From contig CAVTWD010000007.1 in assembly GCA_963738325.1 (NCBI GenBank), positions 1-54,934 on the forward strand: DNA of 54,934 nt. Direction: 5' to 3'. Both the position numbers and the translations under genes were made by a program. This stretch comes from CAVTWD01 sp963738325. GTDB taxonomy: Bacteria > Actinomycetota > Acidimicrobiia > Acidimicrobiales > Ilumatobacteraceae. The notes beneath the pieces are model-generated. The model saw only the letters and a program-made list of their open reading frames with translations, did not search any database and was not told the DNA's origin. This document shows, piece by piece, positions 18,405 through 26,754 of the stretch. Every line of letters starts with the position of its first letter. The stretch's first letter is position 1.

Positions 18405-18596
18405 ACGCCTCGAACGGCGCGTTTGGCGCCGCGATGTCCGTTCCCGAATTTCACCCGCGACGAGGTGTGAGAAGGCGACACCTGGCGAACCCAAACACAT
18501 CCACTCTTGCCAGTGGCCGGCGGCGCCCGGGACGCGAGAATGCCTGTTGGTACCGCACGGCCATGACGTCGAGGCGCGACACCGTTAAGGAGCACC

Positions 18597-19148
18597 ATGC
18601 CGGTCACACCAATCGAGGCGCGTTGTCGCCGCTGCGACGGAGATTTCTCTCTGTTCGAGGTTCGTGTTCAGCAAACGGGGGTCTGTCCGCGGTGCGGCTG
18701 GATGCTCACACCCGACTGGACGGCCAAGCTGCTCGAGGACGCGGCCGTTGCAGACATCGCGCAGCGCCATCTGGTCAGCGCGCTTCGTAGCCTGCGCAAC
18801 CTGCCTGGCAATGCGATGGTGCGGCCACACACGGTCTTACGGAACCTCTTCGAGGAAGTCGGGTGGCAGAAGGATCTCGCTGAAGCTCCAGAAATGCTGC
18901 GCGATGACCTCCGCGAACTGCGGCGGCTCGTCGCCGCTTGGGAGCTGCTCGATCCGTTGGTCGCTGCCGCGCAGCCAAGTCGAACCCGGATCCAGCGCCT
19001 AACAAGCGCCATCACTGGTACAGCGCCCGTACCCGTGGTGGCCCCGGCCGCCGGATCCGTGTCGAAGAACGGCGACCTCGACGATGGCGACCGAAGCAAC
19101 CAAGAAGTTGAAGAGAAGCAGATGGCGAGCGTCGCCACCCGCAGATGA
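18597..19148 (+). CDS. Zinc-ribbon protein of unknown function
   Basis: This 183-residue protein has an N-terminal zinc ribbon: CRRCDGDF at residue 10 and CPRCGWML at residue 31, two CxxC pairs. A helical part follows (DIAQRHLVSALRSLRNLPGN, RNLFEEVGWQKDLAEAPEML) and then a low-complexity acidic tail. The ATG has AAGGAG six bases upstream. It sits 21 bases before the DksA-like fusion gene, so the two are probably cotranscribed. No enzyme motif is visible; a nucleic-acid or protein-binding role is inference only. Confidence 0.7.
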   Translation: MPVTPIEARCRRCDGDFSLFEVRVQQTGVCPRCGWMLTPDWTAKLLEDAAVADIAQRHLVSALRSLRNLPGNAMVRPHTVLRNLFEEVGWQKDLAEAPEMLRDDLRELRRLVAAWELLDPLVAAAQPSRTRIQRLTSAITGTAPVPVVAPAAGSVSKNGDLDDGDRSNQEVEEKQMASVATRR

Positions 19149-19169
19149 CTGAACCCGGGAGGAAGACTG

Positions 19170-20474
19170 ATGCCCCCTCCTCTGAGTCCTGATAACGCGT
19201 TCGATGGCCGCGTTCGGCGGCGACCCGAAGGGTCTCGATCTTCGGGCGTCATCTCGTGCCAGAGCACGATGGAGGTACCCGTCACGGCACCCACTGAGGC
19301 GTCACGCGACGACGGTCGAGCACCCGCCTCGCGTCTTGGGACGGGCCCGCCAGCGTTGCTTCGCACAAGCCTTCTTGTCGGGCTCGATGAGGAGGTCTTG
19401 CGGTTCGCGCAGCTTCAGGCGACGTTCGCCGCGCTCACGGCCGACCCGGCGAACACGACCGGCCGTGATCGCGCCGTTGCTGCGCTTCGCATGTATCGCG
19501 CGCGTGCGGTGATCGAGGAGCTCGAAGCTGCAATCGTTCGTTGCGAGGTCGGCTCCTACGGAACCTGTCGGTCATGCCATCGGCCGATCTCCCCGGAAGG
19601 CCTCGAGACGACTCCCCACGGCTACCGCTGCGGGTTCTGCGCAACCACGGCGACGCTGCCCGCTTGGCTCGCCGGCCCGCGCCTGCACCAAGAGCGTCGT
19701 GAGCCGGCCGCCGCATCCGCTTTCCTGCCCGCCGGCTTGGCGCCGCATCCCCAACCAACCGCCCACCGAGCCCGGAGAAGACGCGTGGCAGCCGAACCAC
19801 TCGATGAACAGGATCCCGGTGTCAGACCCGCACCCAAAGCACTTCTTCGGGCAAAGACGCCTGGCGACCGGCGACGCACAAGCACGCCGCTCACCGTCGC
19901 TCCTGATCCGCTCGTGCTCGTGAGGAGCCGGGATCGGCACCCGTCGTCGGAGCGTCACGAGCCGTCGCTCCCCGGACCCGTGGGCCCGGTTGAACGGAGC
20001 TCAGGGCCGGCCGCAGACGCACCGGCGGCGGTCCGCCGGCTCCTCACCCTCGCCAAGTGTCTGCTTGACGCAGATGCGGACGAGAGCCGCAACGCTTCGG
20101 CAGCCCTCGTGTCTGCGCCTTTGCAGCGCGTCGCGCTCCTCCGCGACGAGCTCCATGTCACCGCAAACCGCGTCGCTCGGTTTGGTGTCGACGAGCACCC
20201 GATCGTCGATCCGGTTCGGATCGCAGCACCGACCGTCGCCAGCTCGGTACTCGCGCCCGGACGGCTCTTGTCTCAGCTCGGCATGGCGGCCGACCGGCTG
20301 ATCGCCCTGCTCGAACGGCTTACGCCTCGTGATTGGTCCTGTACGTGTCGGATGGGGGACCGGATCGTGACGCTCGGCGACCTCGTCGACGGCGTCTTGG
20401 GCGAGGCGACCCACGACCTTCTCCACCGTCTGCACGACGTGACGGAGTCGCCAGCACAGGAACGGATGGGCTGA
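19170..20474 (+). CDS. DksA/TraR-type zinc finger fused to a DinB-like four-helix domain
   Basis: This 434-residue protein begins after GGGAGGAAG. Residues 65-165 form a DksA/TraR-like module: coiled-coil helices (VLRFAQLQATFAALTADPAN, ALRMYRARAVIEELEAAIVR), then the finger YGTCRSCHRPISPEGLE and CGFC. A long Pro/Arg linker (about 170-285) leads to a C-terminal helical domain (LLSQLGMAADRLIALLERLT, RDWSCTCRMGDRIVTLGDLV, GEATHDLLHRLHDV). That domain resembles DinB/mycothiol-dependent maleylpyruvate isomerase folds, including the late H-x3-H pattern. Known DksA proteins modulate RNA polymerase; DinB-like domains bind metal and often thiols. The fusion suggests redox- or thiol-linked transcription control, which is inference. 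Confidence 0.7.
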   Translation: MPPPLSPDNAFDGRVRRRPEGSRSSGVISCQSTMEVPVTAPTEASRDDGRAPASRLGTGPPALLRTSLLVGLDEEVLRFAQLQATFAALTADPANTTGRDRAVAALRMYRARAVIEELEAAIVRCEVGSYGTCRSCHRPISPEGLETTPHGYRCGFCATTATLPAWLAGPRLHQERREPAAASAFLPAGLAPHPQPTAHRARRRRVAAEPLDEQDPGVRPAPKALLRAKTPGDRRRTSTPLTVAPDPLVLVRSRDRHPSSERHEPSLPGPVGPVERSSGPAADAPAAVRRLLTLAKCLLDADADESRNASAALVSAPLQRVALLRDELHVTANRVARFGVDEHPIVDPVRIAAPTVASSVLAPGRLLSQLGMAADRLIALLERLTPRDWSCTCRMGDRIVTLGDLVDGVLGEATHDLLHRLHDVTESPAQERMG

Positions 20475-20549
20475 TCGATGGGCGAAGCCGACGTGACAGC
20501 CTCGAGGAGCGTCCGGCGAGGATCCCGTCCGACAGAGAGGCCAATCGAG

Positions 20550-20981
20550 ATGCCGCCACGTTATGACGTACGTCTTCGCCGCGCGTACGACCACGATGTC
20601 CAGGGTGATGACGGCTACCGGGTCCTCGTGGACCGGCTGTGGCCACGCGGTGTCACCAAGGCCGACGCGGCGTTGGACGAATGGGTCAAAGAAGCTGCCC
20701 CAAGCACCGAGCTCCGGCGCTGGTACGGCCATGACGTGGACCGGTTCGCGGAGTTCGCTGGTCGCTACCGCGCCGAGCTGCGACAGCCTCCTGCCGCGGC
20801 CGCTGTAGACCGTCTCGTCGACCTCGCCCGTACGCAAACGATCACCCTCGTCACCGCCACCCGCGACGTCGAGCACTCCGGCGCCCGAGTGCTCCATCAC
20901 TTCCTTGCAACGCGCCGGGATCGTCCTACCGCTGAAGACCACCGAGCGCCGCCGCACCGCCGGGTCGATCGGTCGACGTGA
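20550..20981 (+). CDS. DUF488 family protein
   Basis: This 143-residue protein of the DUF488 family carries the hallmark YRVLVDRLWPRGVTK, DEWVKEAAPSTELRRWYGHD and a late TLVTATRDVEHSGARVL. The family is widespread and uncharacterised; some members sit near redox or hypoxia genes. The ATG at 20550 is chosen because MPPRYDVRLRRAYD is where family similarity starts and AGAGAGG stands upstream; the frame is open to 20478. Confidence 0.8.
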   Translation: MPPRYDVRLRRAYDHDVQGDDGYRVLVDRLWPRGVTKADAALDEWVKEAAPSTELRRWYGHDVDRFAEFAGRYRAELRQPPAAAAVDRLVDLARTQTITLVTATRDVEHSGARVLHHFLATRRDRPTAEDHRAPPHRRVDRST

Positions 20982-21006
20982 GCGCAACGACGACGAGGAG
21001 GCCAGG

Positions 21007-21054
21007 ATGACCAGTCGTGAGAACGTCGAGCGGCCTGGAGCCGGGTCCAGATGA
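21007..21054 (+). CDS. Possible 15-codon leader ORF coupled to aceE
   Basis: ATG at 21007 follows a good GAGGAGG and encodes MTSRENVERPGAGSR. Its TGA overlaps the aceE ATG (ATGA at 21051). It could be a translated leader, or the true aceE N-terminus displaced by one missing base. Confidence 0.35.
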   Translation: MTSRENVERPGAGSR

Positions 21055-23732
21055 ACCCGTACCGGTCCTTGCGCCAGCTCTCCGACCCTGACCCCGGCGA
21101 GGTGCAGGAGTGGATCGATTCCCTCGACGCACTCGCCGGGATCCGCGGAGCAACCCGCGCGCGTCGAGTGCTGTTCCACGTCCTCGGGAGAGCCGCCGAG
21201 CTGGGAATCGACATCCCTCCGCTGGGGGGGACCGACTACATCAACACGATTCCCGCTGCCGAGGAGCCTCCCTATCCCGGCGATGAAGATGTCGAGCGGC
21301 GCATCCGCCATTACATCCGGTGGAACGCGGCAGTGATGGTCGCGAGGGCCAACCGCCGCCTCGACGGCATCGGCGGCCATCTGGCCACCTACGCATCGGC
21401 CGCCACCCTCTACGAGGTGGGCTTCAACCACTTCTTCCACGGCAAGGCAGATGGCGCCTTTGGCGATCAGGTGTTCATCCAGGGCCACGCGTCACCGGGC
21501 ATCTACGCCCGTGCCTTCCTCGAGGGCCGCCTCACGGAGGACGACCTCGAGGGGTTCCGCCGCGAGGTGGGCGGTGGCCTGCCCAGCTACCCGCATCCTC
21601 GGCGGTCCGACTTCTGGGAGTTCCCCACGGTGTCGATGGGGCTCGGTCTCATCAACGCTGCCTACCAGGCCCGGTTCAACCGCTACCTCCGCGATCGCGG
21701 GATCGTGGACACCAGCGATGCGACGGTGTGGTGCTTCGCCGGCGACGGCGAGATGGACGAGCCCGAGAGCCTGGCCGGCGTGGTACTGGCGGGTCGGGAA
21801 CGCCTCGACAACCTCATCTTTGTGGTCAATTGCAACCTGCAGCGCCTCGACGGCCCGGTGCGAGGCAACGGCAAGGTCATCCAGGAACTCGAGGGCCTCT
21901 TCCGGGGCGCGGGGTGGAACGTGATCAAAGTCGTCTGGGGTCGGGAGTGGGACGACCTGCTTGCTGGCGACAGCGACGGCGACCTCGTCACCAAGATGAA
22001 CGCCACGGTCGATGGCGCGTTCCAGAAGTTCCGGGTCGAGTCGGGCTCCTACATCCGGGAACACTTCTTCGGTCCCGAGGCACCTCTCGCATCGCTGGTC
22101 GAGCACCTTTCCGATGTCGATCTCCGCCGGCTGCGACGTGGCGGTCACGATCCCCGGAAGGTCCACGCCGCGTACCGCGCCGCGCTCGAACATCGAGACG
22201 CGCCCACGGTCATCCTCGCCCACACGGTGAAGGGCTGGGCGCTCGGACCCGGATTCGAGGCCCGCAATGCGACTCACCAAATGAAGAAGATGAGCGAGAT
22301 GGAGCTCAGGACGTTCCGGGACCGCCTCGAGTTGCCGATCACTGATGAGCGCCTGAGCGACGAGTTGCCGCCGTACGTGCACCCAGGCCTTCAATCCGAG
22401 GAGTACGACTACCTGATGGCTCGGCGGCAAGCCCTCGGAGGTATGGTGCCGGCCCGGGTCGTCCGGAGCCGTACGCTCGTACTACCCGGCGAGGAACGCT
22501 ACGCCGAGCTGCTGGCCGGCACAGGCGAGAAGGTGGCCGTATCCACCACGTCTGCCTTCACCCGCCTCCTGCGCAACCTGCTCCGTGATCCCGACGTCGG
22601 CCGACGGGTCGTGCCGATCATTCCGGACGAAGCGCGCACTTTCGGCATCGACGCTCTGTTTCGGCAGTCGAAGATCTACGCGCCGTCCGGTCAACGCTAC
22701 GAGCCGGTCGATGCCAACCTGCTTCTCAGCTACCAGGAAGCGACCGACGGCCAGATCCTCGAGGAGGGGATCACCGAGGCCGGCTCGATGGCATCGCTGA
22801 TTGCGGCGGCAACCGCCTACGCCACGTGGGGTGAGCCGATGATCCCCTTCTTCGTGTTCTACTCGATGTTCGGGTTCCATCGACTGGGCGATCTCATCTG
22901 GGCGTTGGGCGATATGCGGGGACGGGGATTTCTCATGGGCGCGACGGCTGGTCGCACGACGCTGCAAGGCGAAGGCCTGCAGCACTGCGACGGCTATAGC
23001 CACGCCTGGGCGGCGGTTGTCCCGGATTGCCGTGCCTACGACCCGGCGTTCGCCTACGAACTGGCGATCATCATCCGCGACGGGCTGGCGCGCATGTACG
23101 GCGCTGATCCGGAGGACGTCTTCTACTACATCACCTTGTACAACGAGACCTATCCCATGCCGGCGATGCCCGACGGTGTCGAGGACGGGATTCTCCGCGG
23201 GCTGTACCGATTTCGGCCTGCCCCCGCCGGGCGAACCCACCAGGTCCAGATCCTGGCCAGCGGGACCGCGATGCTGGCCGCCCTGGAAGCCCAACGCCTC
23301 CTGGCCGACGAGCACGACGTCGGCGCCGATGTGTGGAGCGCGACCAGCTACCAACAGCTGCGCAACGATGCCCTCGCAGTGGAGCGCTGGAACCGGCTGC
23401 ATCCCACCGGGTCCCAGCGACGGGCCTACGTCGTGGAGGCGTTCGGCGAGCTGGCCGGCCCCGTCGTCGCCGTCACCGATTTCGTCAAGGCGGTGCCCGA
23501 CCAGATCGCCCGCTGGGTCCCACAGCCATTCGTGCCCCTCGGCACCGACGGTTTCGGCCTCTCCGACGCCCGCGCCCCGCTCCGTCGACACTTCGAGGTA
23601 GACGCCGCCCATGTCGTCGTGGCGGCCTTGGACGGACTGGCGCAACGCGGTGACGTGAAAGTAGACGTGGTCGCTGCCGCCATCGACCGATACGCCATCG
23701 ACGCCGCTGCACTCGATCCCAGGAACGCGTGA
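21051..23732 (+). CDS. aceE: Pyruvate dehydrogenase E1 component, homodimeric type
   Basis: AceE decarboxylates pyruvate with thiamine diphosphate and reductively acetylates the lipoyl E2. The 893 residues are full length. Visible parts are HFFHGKADGAFGDQVFIQGH near 125, the thiamine diphosphate motif GDGEMDEPE...NCNLQRLDGPVRG near 235-275, VKGWALGPG, the pyrimidine domain (ITEAGSMASLIAAATAYATWG, PFFVFYSMFGFHRLGDL), QGEGLQHCDGYSHAWA and NETYPMPAMP. No E2 or E3 gene is nearby, so partners must be encoded elsewhere or it acts as a stress-specific isozyme. It stands upstream of the GAPDH relic and aconitase in one direction. Confidence 0.95.
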   Translation: MNPYRSLRQLSDPDPGEVQEWIDSLDALAGIRGATRARRVLFHVLGRAAELGIDIPPLGGTDYINTIPAAEEPPYPGDEDVERRIRHYIRWNAAVMVARANRRLDGIGGHLATYASAATLYEVGFNHFFHGKADGAFGDQVFIQGHASPGIYARAFLEGRLTEDDLEGFRREVGGGLPSYPHPRRSDFWEFPTVSMGLGLINAAYQARFNRYLRDRGIVDTSDATVWCFAGDGEMDEPESLAGVVLAGRERLDNLIFVVNCNLQRLDGPVRGNGKVIQELEGLFRGAGWNVIKVVWGREWDDLLAGDSDGDLVTKMNATVDGAFQKFRVESGSYIREHFFGPEAPLASLVEHLSDVDLRRLRRGGHDPRKVHAAYRAALEHRDAPTVILAHTVKGWALGPGFEARNATHQMKKMSEMELRTFRDRLELPITDERLSDELPPYVHPGLQSEEYDYLMARRQALGGMVPARVVRSRTLVLPGEERYAELLAGTGEKVAVSTTSAFTRLLRNLLRDPDVGRRVVPIIPDEARTFGIDALFRQSKIYAPSGQRYEPVDANLLLSYQEATDGQILEEGITEAGSMASLIAAATAYATWGEPMIPFFVFYSMFGFHRLGDLIWALGDMRGRGFLMGATAGRTTLQGEGLQHCDGYSHAWAAVVPDCRAYDPAFAYELAIIIRDGLARMYGADPEDVFYYITLYNETYPMPAMPDGVEDGILRGLYRFRPAPAGRTHQVQILASGTAMLAALEAQRLLADEHDVGADVWSATSYQQLRNDALAVERWNRLHPTGSQRRAYVVEAFGELAGPVVAVTDFVKAVPDQIARWVPQPFVPLGTDGFGLSDARAPLRRHFEVDAAHVVVAALDGLAQRGDVKVDVVAAAIDRYAIDAAALDPRNA

Positions 23733-23761
23733 CCCGCTTCCGCGGGGCAAAGGAGTCCACC

Positions 23762-23899
23762 ATGGTCCTACGTGTGGGTTTCAACGGCTTCGGCCGGATC
23801 GGCCGGTCCCTCCAGCGGGTCGTGCTGGACCGGAGGCCAGCCGTCGAGTGGGGCTACGCCAACCGACATGACCACGTGGTCGAGCTGTTGGCGAGCTGA
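23762..23899 (+). pseudogene. gap: Glyceraldehyde-3-phosphate dehydrogenase relic: N-terminus joined to C-terminus
   Basis: A 45-codon frame with AAAGGAG upstream begins VLRVGFNGFGRIGRSLQRVV, the NAD-binding start of GAPDH. After about 28 residues it continues EWGYANR..HVVELLAS, the last 17 residues of the same family (normally NEWGYSNR..DL). Everything between, about 290 residues with the catalytic Cys, is absent, and the join is in frame. It ends in TGA nine bases before aconitase. A Rossmann fold cannot form from this piece. The start signals are intact, so it may still be translated. Confidence 0.85.
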
Positions 23900-23907
23900 G
23901 AAGCGTC

Positions 23908-26754
23908 ATGCCGACAGACAGTTTCGGGACTCATGGCCGGCTCGCCGTCGGAGGAACCTCTTTCGGGATCTTCCGGCTTCACGCTCTCGACGCGATAGCC
24001 GAGGTTGGCCGCCTTCCCTTCTCCGTGAAGGTCCTCCTGGAGAACCTTCTCCGCTCCGAGGACGGCGTCGCGGTTACGCGGACCGACATCGAGACGCTCG
24101 CCCGCTGGGGGCCAGGCTCGGCCGGCACTCGAGAGATCGCCTTCGCGCCGGCACGCGTCCTCATGCAGGACTTCACCGGCGTGCCCGCCATCGTCGATCT
24201 GGCCGCAATGCGGGACGCCATGGAAGCGTTCGGAGCAGACCCGGCCAAGATCGACCCGCGCGTGCCCGTGGAGCTGATCGTCGACCACTCGGTGATCGCC
24301 GACGTGTCGGGTCGCCCCGACGCGTTTCGTCGGAACGCCGAACTTGAATTCGTCCGCAACCGCGAGCGCTACGAGCTGTTGCGCTGGGCGCAGGACGCCT
24401 TCGCCGACGTTCGAGTCATGCCTCCGGACTCCGGCATCTGCCATCAGGTCAACCTCGAGTACCTGGCGCGAGTGGTGTTCGTCGACGCCGCCGGCTGCGC
24501 CTATCCGGACACGGTCGTCGGAACCGATTCGCACACGCCGATGGTGAACGGGCTGGGCGTCCTCGGCTGGGGGGTCGGCGGGATCGAAGCGGAGGCAGCC
24601 ATGCTCGGCGAGCCGCTTTCGCTGCTGCTCCCAGCGGTCGTGGGCGTCCGACTCGTCGGCGAGCTCCTCGAAGGGTCAACCGCTACTGACCTGGTGCTCA
24701 CGATCGCCGAGCGGCTGCGCCAGCACGGGGTGGTGGGCAAGTTCGTCGAGTTCTACGGACCAGGGGTCGCCGCAGTGCCACTCGAGAACCGAGCGACCAT
24801 CGGCAACATGTCGCCCGAGTACGGCTCCACCTGTGCCCTGTTCCCGATTGACGCCGAAACCGTGCGCTACCTCCGGTTCACCGGCCGCGCACCCGAGCAG
24901 ATCGCCCTCGTGGAGGCCTACACGAAGGAGCAAGGACTCTTCTACGAGCCAGGCGCGGCCGACCCGATCTTCTCCGAGACCATTGACTTCGACCTGGCGG
25001 CAGTGGTGCCCAGCATCGCCGGCCCGGCCCGCCCCCACGACCGAGTCCCGCTCACCGATGCCAAACGCACGTTTCGACTGGCCCTCGCCGGCAGCCAATC
25101 CGCCACGAACATGATGTTCTCGCCGCGCGGCCCCGACGAGGCCTCCGCCCAGTCCTTCCCGGCCAGCGACCCGCCGGCATCGAACGCTGGGCGTTCCAAC
25201 CCGGCCGGCCCCGAACGTGACTCGGCGCCGCCGTCGTCGGCGTCCGAGGCGATGCCCGAACGCTTCAGACGCCCCACTCCCGCGGTTCTCGCCGACGGGG
25301 GCGACGTCACACTCGACCACGGTGACGTCGTCATCGCCGCCATCACCAGCTGCACGAACACGTCCAACCCCTCGGTCATGATCGCTGCCGGGCTGCTGGC
25401 GAGGAAGGCGCTCGAGCGAGGACTGATGACCAAACCGTGGGTAAAGACCTCCCTCGCCCCCGGCTCCCGGGTCGTCATCGACTACCTGGCCGAGGCCGGC
25501 TTGCTGGAACCACTCGAGACGCTCGGCTACCACCTCGTCGGCTTCGGATGCACCACGTGCATCGGCAACTCGGGTCCCCTCCTCGACGGTGTCTCGGAGG
25601 CCGTCGACAGAGCCGACCTGACCGTGTGTGCCGTGCTGTCGGGGAACCGGAACTTCGAAGGGCGCATCCACCCCGACGTCCGCATGAACTACTTGGCCTC
25701 GCCGCCGCTCGTCGTGGCCTACGCGCTCGCCGGAACCCTCGACATCGACCTGATACACGAACCGTTCGGCACCGACGCCGATGGCCGGGGAGTGTTCCTG
25801 CGCGACGTCTGGCCCACCTCGGCCGAAGTGGCTCATACCGTTCGAGACGCCGTCCGTTCCGAAATGTTCCACCACAGCTACGAGAAGGCGTTCACCGGCG
25901 ACGACAACTGGCGGGGGCTCGACATCGCGACGGTGAAGTCGTTTCAGTGGCGGCCGTCGTCGAGCTACATCCGCCGCCCCCCGTTCTTCGACGGCATCGG
26001 CCGCGACCCAGAACCGGTAGGAGACATCGTCGGCGCCCGGGTCCTCGCGGTGCTCGGCGACAGCATCACCACCGACCACATCTCTCCGGCCGGCACGATC
26101 AGGCCCGACAGCCCAGCCGGCCGGTACCTGATCGGACTCGACGTGGCGGCGCCGGACTTCAACTCCTACGGTGCTCGGCGCGGCAACCACGAGGTGATGG
26201 TGCGGGGCACGTTCGCGAACATCCGGCTCCGGAACCGTCTCGCGCCAGGCACGGAGGGCTCCCACACCGTTCACCTTCCAGGCGGGGAGCCGTCGCCGAT
26301 CTACGAGGCCGCCATGCGGTACGGCAACGAGGGAGTGCCGCTCGTCGTGCTGGCAGGTGCGGACTACGGCGCTGGGTCGTCGCGGGACTGGGCGGCCAAA
26401 GGTACGTTACTCCTCGGCGTGAAGGCCGTGCTAGCCAAGGGCTTCGAACGCATCCATCGCTCCAACCTCGTGGGGATGGGTGTCCTGCCACTTGAGTTCG
26501 TCGACGGCGAATCGGTCGAAACCCTCGGCCTGACCGGACGCGAGGTCTATGAGATCCGTGGACTGGCGGCGCTGAATGCGGGCGAGGTCCCGGAGCGAGT
26601 GACGGTTCGCGCTGACGACACCGAGTTCCGCGTGCGCCTCCGCATCGACACGACCCACGAGGCCGCCTACTACCGCCACGGAGGCATCCTCACCTACATG
26701 CTTCGTCAACTCATGAGTGACCGCGATCGTGGCGCGGTCAGTGATGACCGGTAG
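23908..26754 (+). CDS. acnA: Aconitate hydratase, AcnA type
   Basis: Aconitase isomerises citrate and isocitrate with a [4Fe-4S] cluster and can act as an iron/oxidative sensor. The 948 residues include DFTGVPAIVDLAAMRDA, DHSVI, GICHQVNLEYLA, GTDSHTPMVNGLGVLGWGVG, the cluster cysteines in SCTNTSNPSV and GCTTCIGNSG, LGDSITTDHISPAG and ADYGAGSSRDWAAKG. All key motifs are present. An insert of about 60 residues before the first cluster cysteine (around residues 405-465) is Pro/Ser/Ala rich and includes DEASAQSFPASDPPAS. The gene starts nine bases after the GAPDH relic and overlaps the next gene by 11 bases. Confidence 0.95.
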   Translation: MPTDSFGTHGRLAVGGTSFGIFRLHALDAIAEVGRLPFSVKVLLENLLRSEDGVAVTRTDIETLARWGPGSAGTREIAFAPARVLMQDFTGVPAIVDLAAMRDAMEAFGADPAKIDPRVPVELIVDHSVIADVSGRPDAFRRNAELEFVRNRERYELLRWAQDAFADVRVMPPDSGICHQVNLEYLARVVFVDAAGCAYPDTVVGTDSHTPMVNGLGVLGWGVGGIEAEAAMLGEPLSLLLPAVVGVRLVGELLEGSTATDLVLTIAERLRQHGVVGKFVEFYGPGVAAVPLENRATIGNMSPEYGSTCALFPIDAETVRYLRFTGRAPEQIALVEAYTKEQGLFYEPGAADPIFSETIDFDLAAVVPSIAGPARPHDRVPLTDAKRTFRLALAGSQSATNMMFSPRGPDEASAQSFPASDPPASNAGRSNPAGPERDSAPPSSASEAMPERFRRPTPAVLADGGDVTLDHGDVVIAAITSCTNTSNPSVMIAAGLLARKALERGLMTKPWVKTSLAPGSRVVIDYLAEAGLLEPLETLGYHLVGFGCTTCIGNSGPLLDGVSEAVDRADLTVCAVLSGNRNFEGRIHPDVRMNYLASPPLVVAYALAGTLDIDLIHEPFGTDADGRGVFLRDVWPTSAEVAHTVRDAVRSEMFHHSYEKAFTGDDNWRGLDIATVKSFQWRPSSSYIRRPPFFDGIGRDPEPVGDIVGARVLAVLGDSITTDHISPAGTIRPDSPAGRYLIGLDVAAPDFNSYGARRGNHEVMVRGTFANIRLRNRLAPGTEGSHTVHLPGGEPSPIYEAAMRYGNEGVPLVVLAGADYGAGSSRDWAAKGTLLLGVKAVLAKGFERIHRSNLVGMGVLPLEFVDGESVETLGLTGREVYEIRGLAALNAGEVPERVTVRADDTEFRVRLRIDTTHEAAYYRHGGILTYMLRQLMSDRDRGAVSDDR

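Noticed and set aside
20001..21488. 495-codon minus-strand frame antisense to DUF488 and aceE
   Set aside because: No start context or family signature; it is opposite well-supported genes.
24676..26274. 532-codon minus-strand frame antisense to aconitase
   Set aside because: Shadow of acnA; Gly/Val/Arg-rich with no domain.
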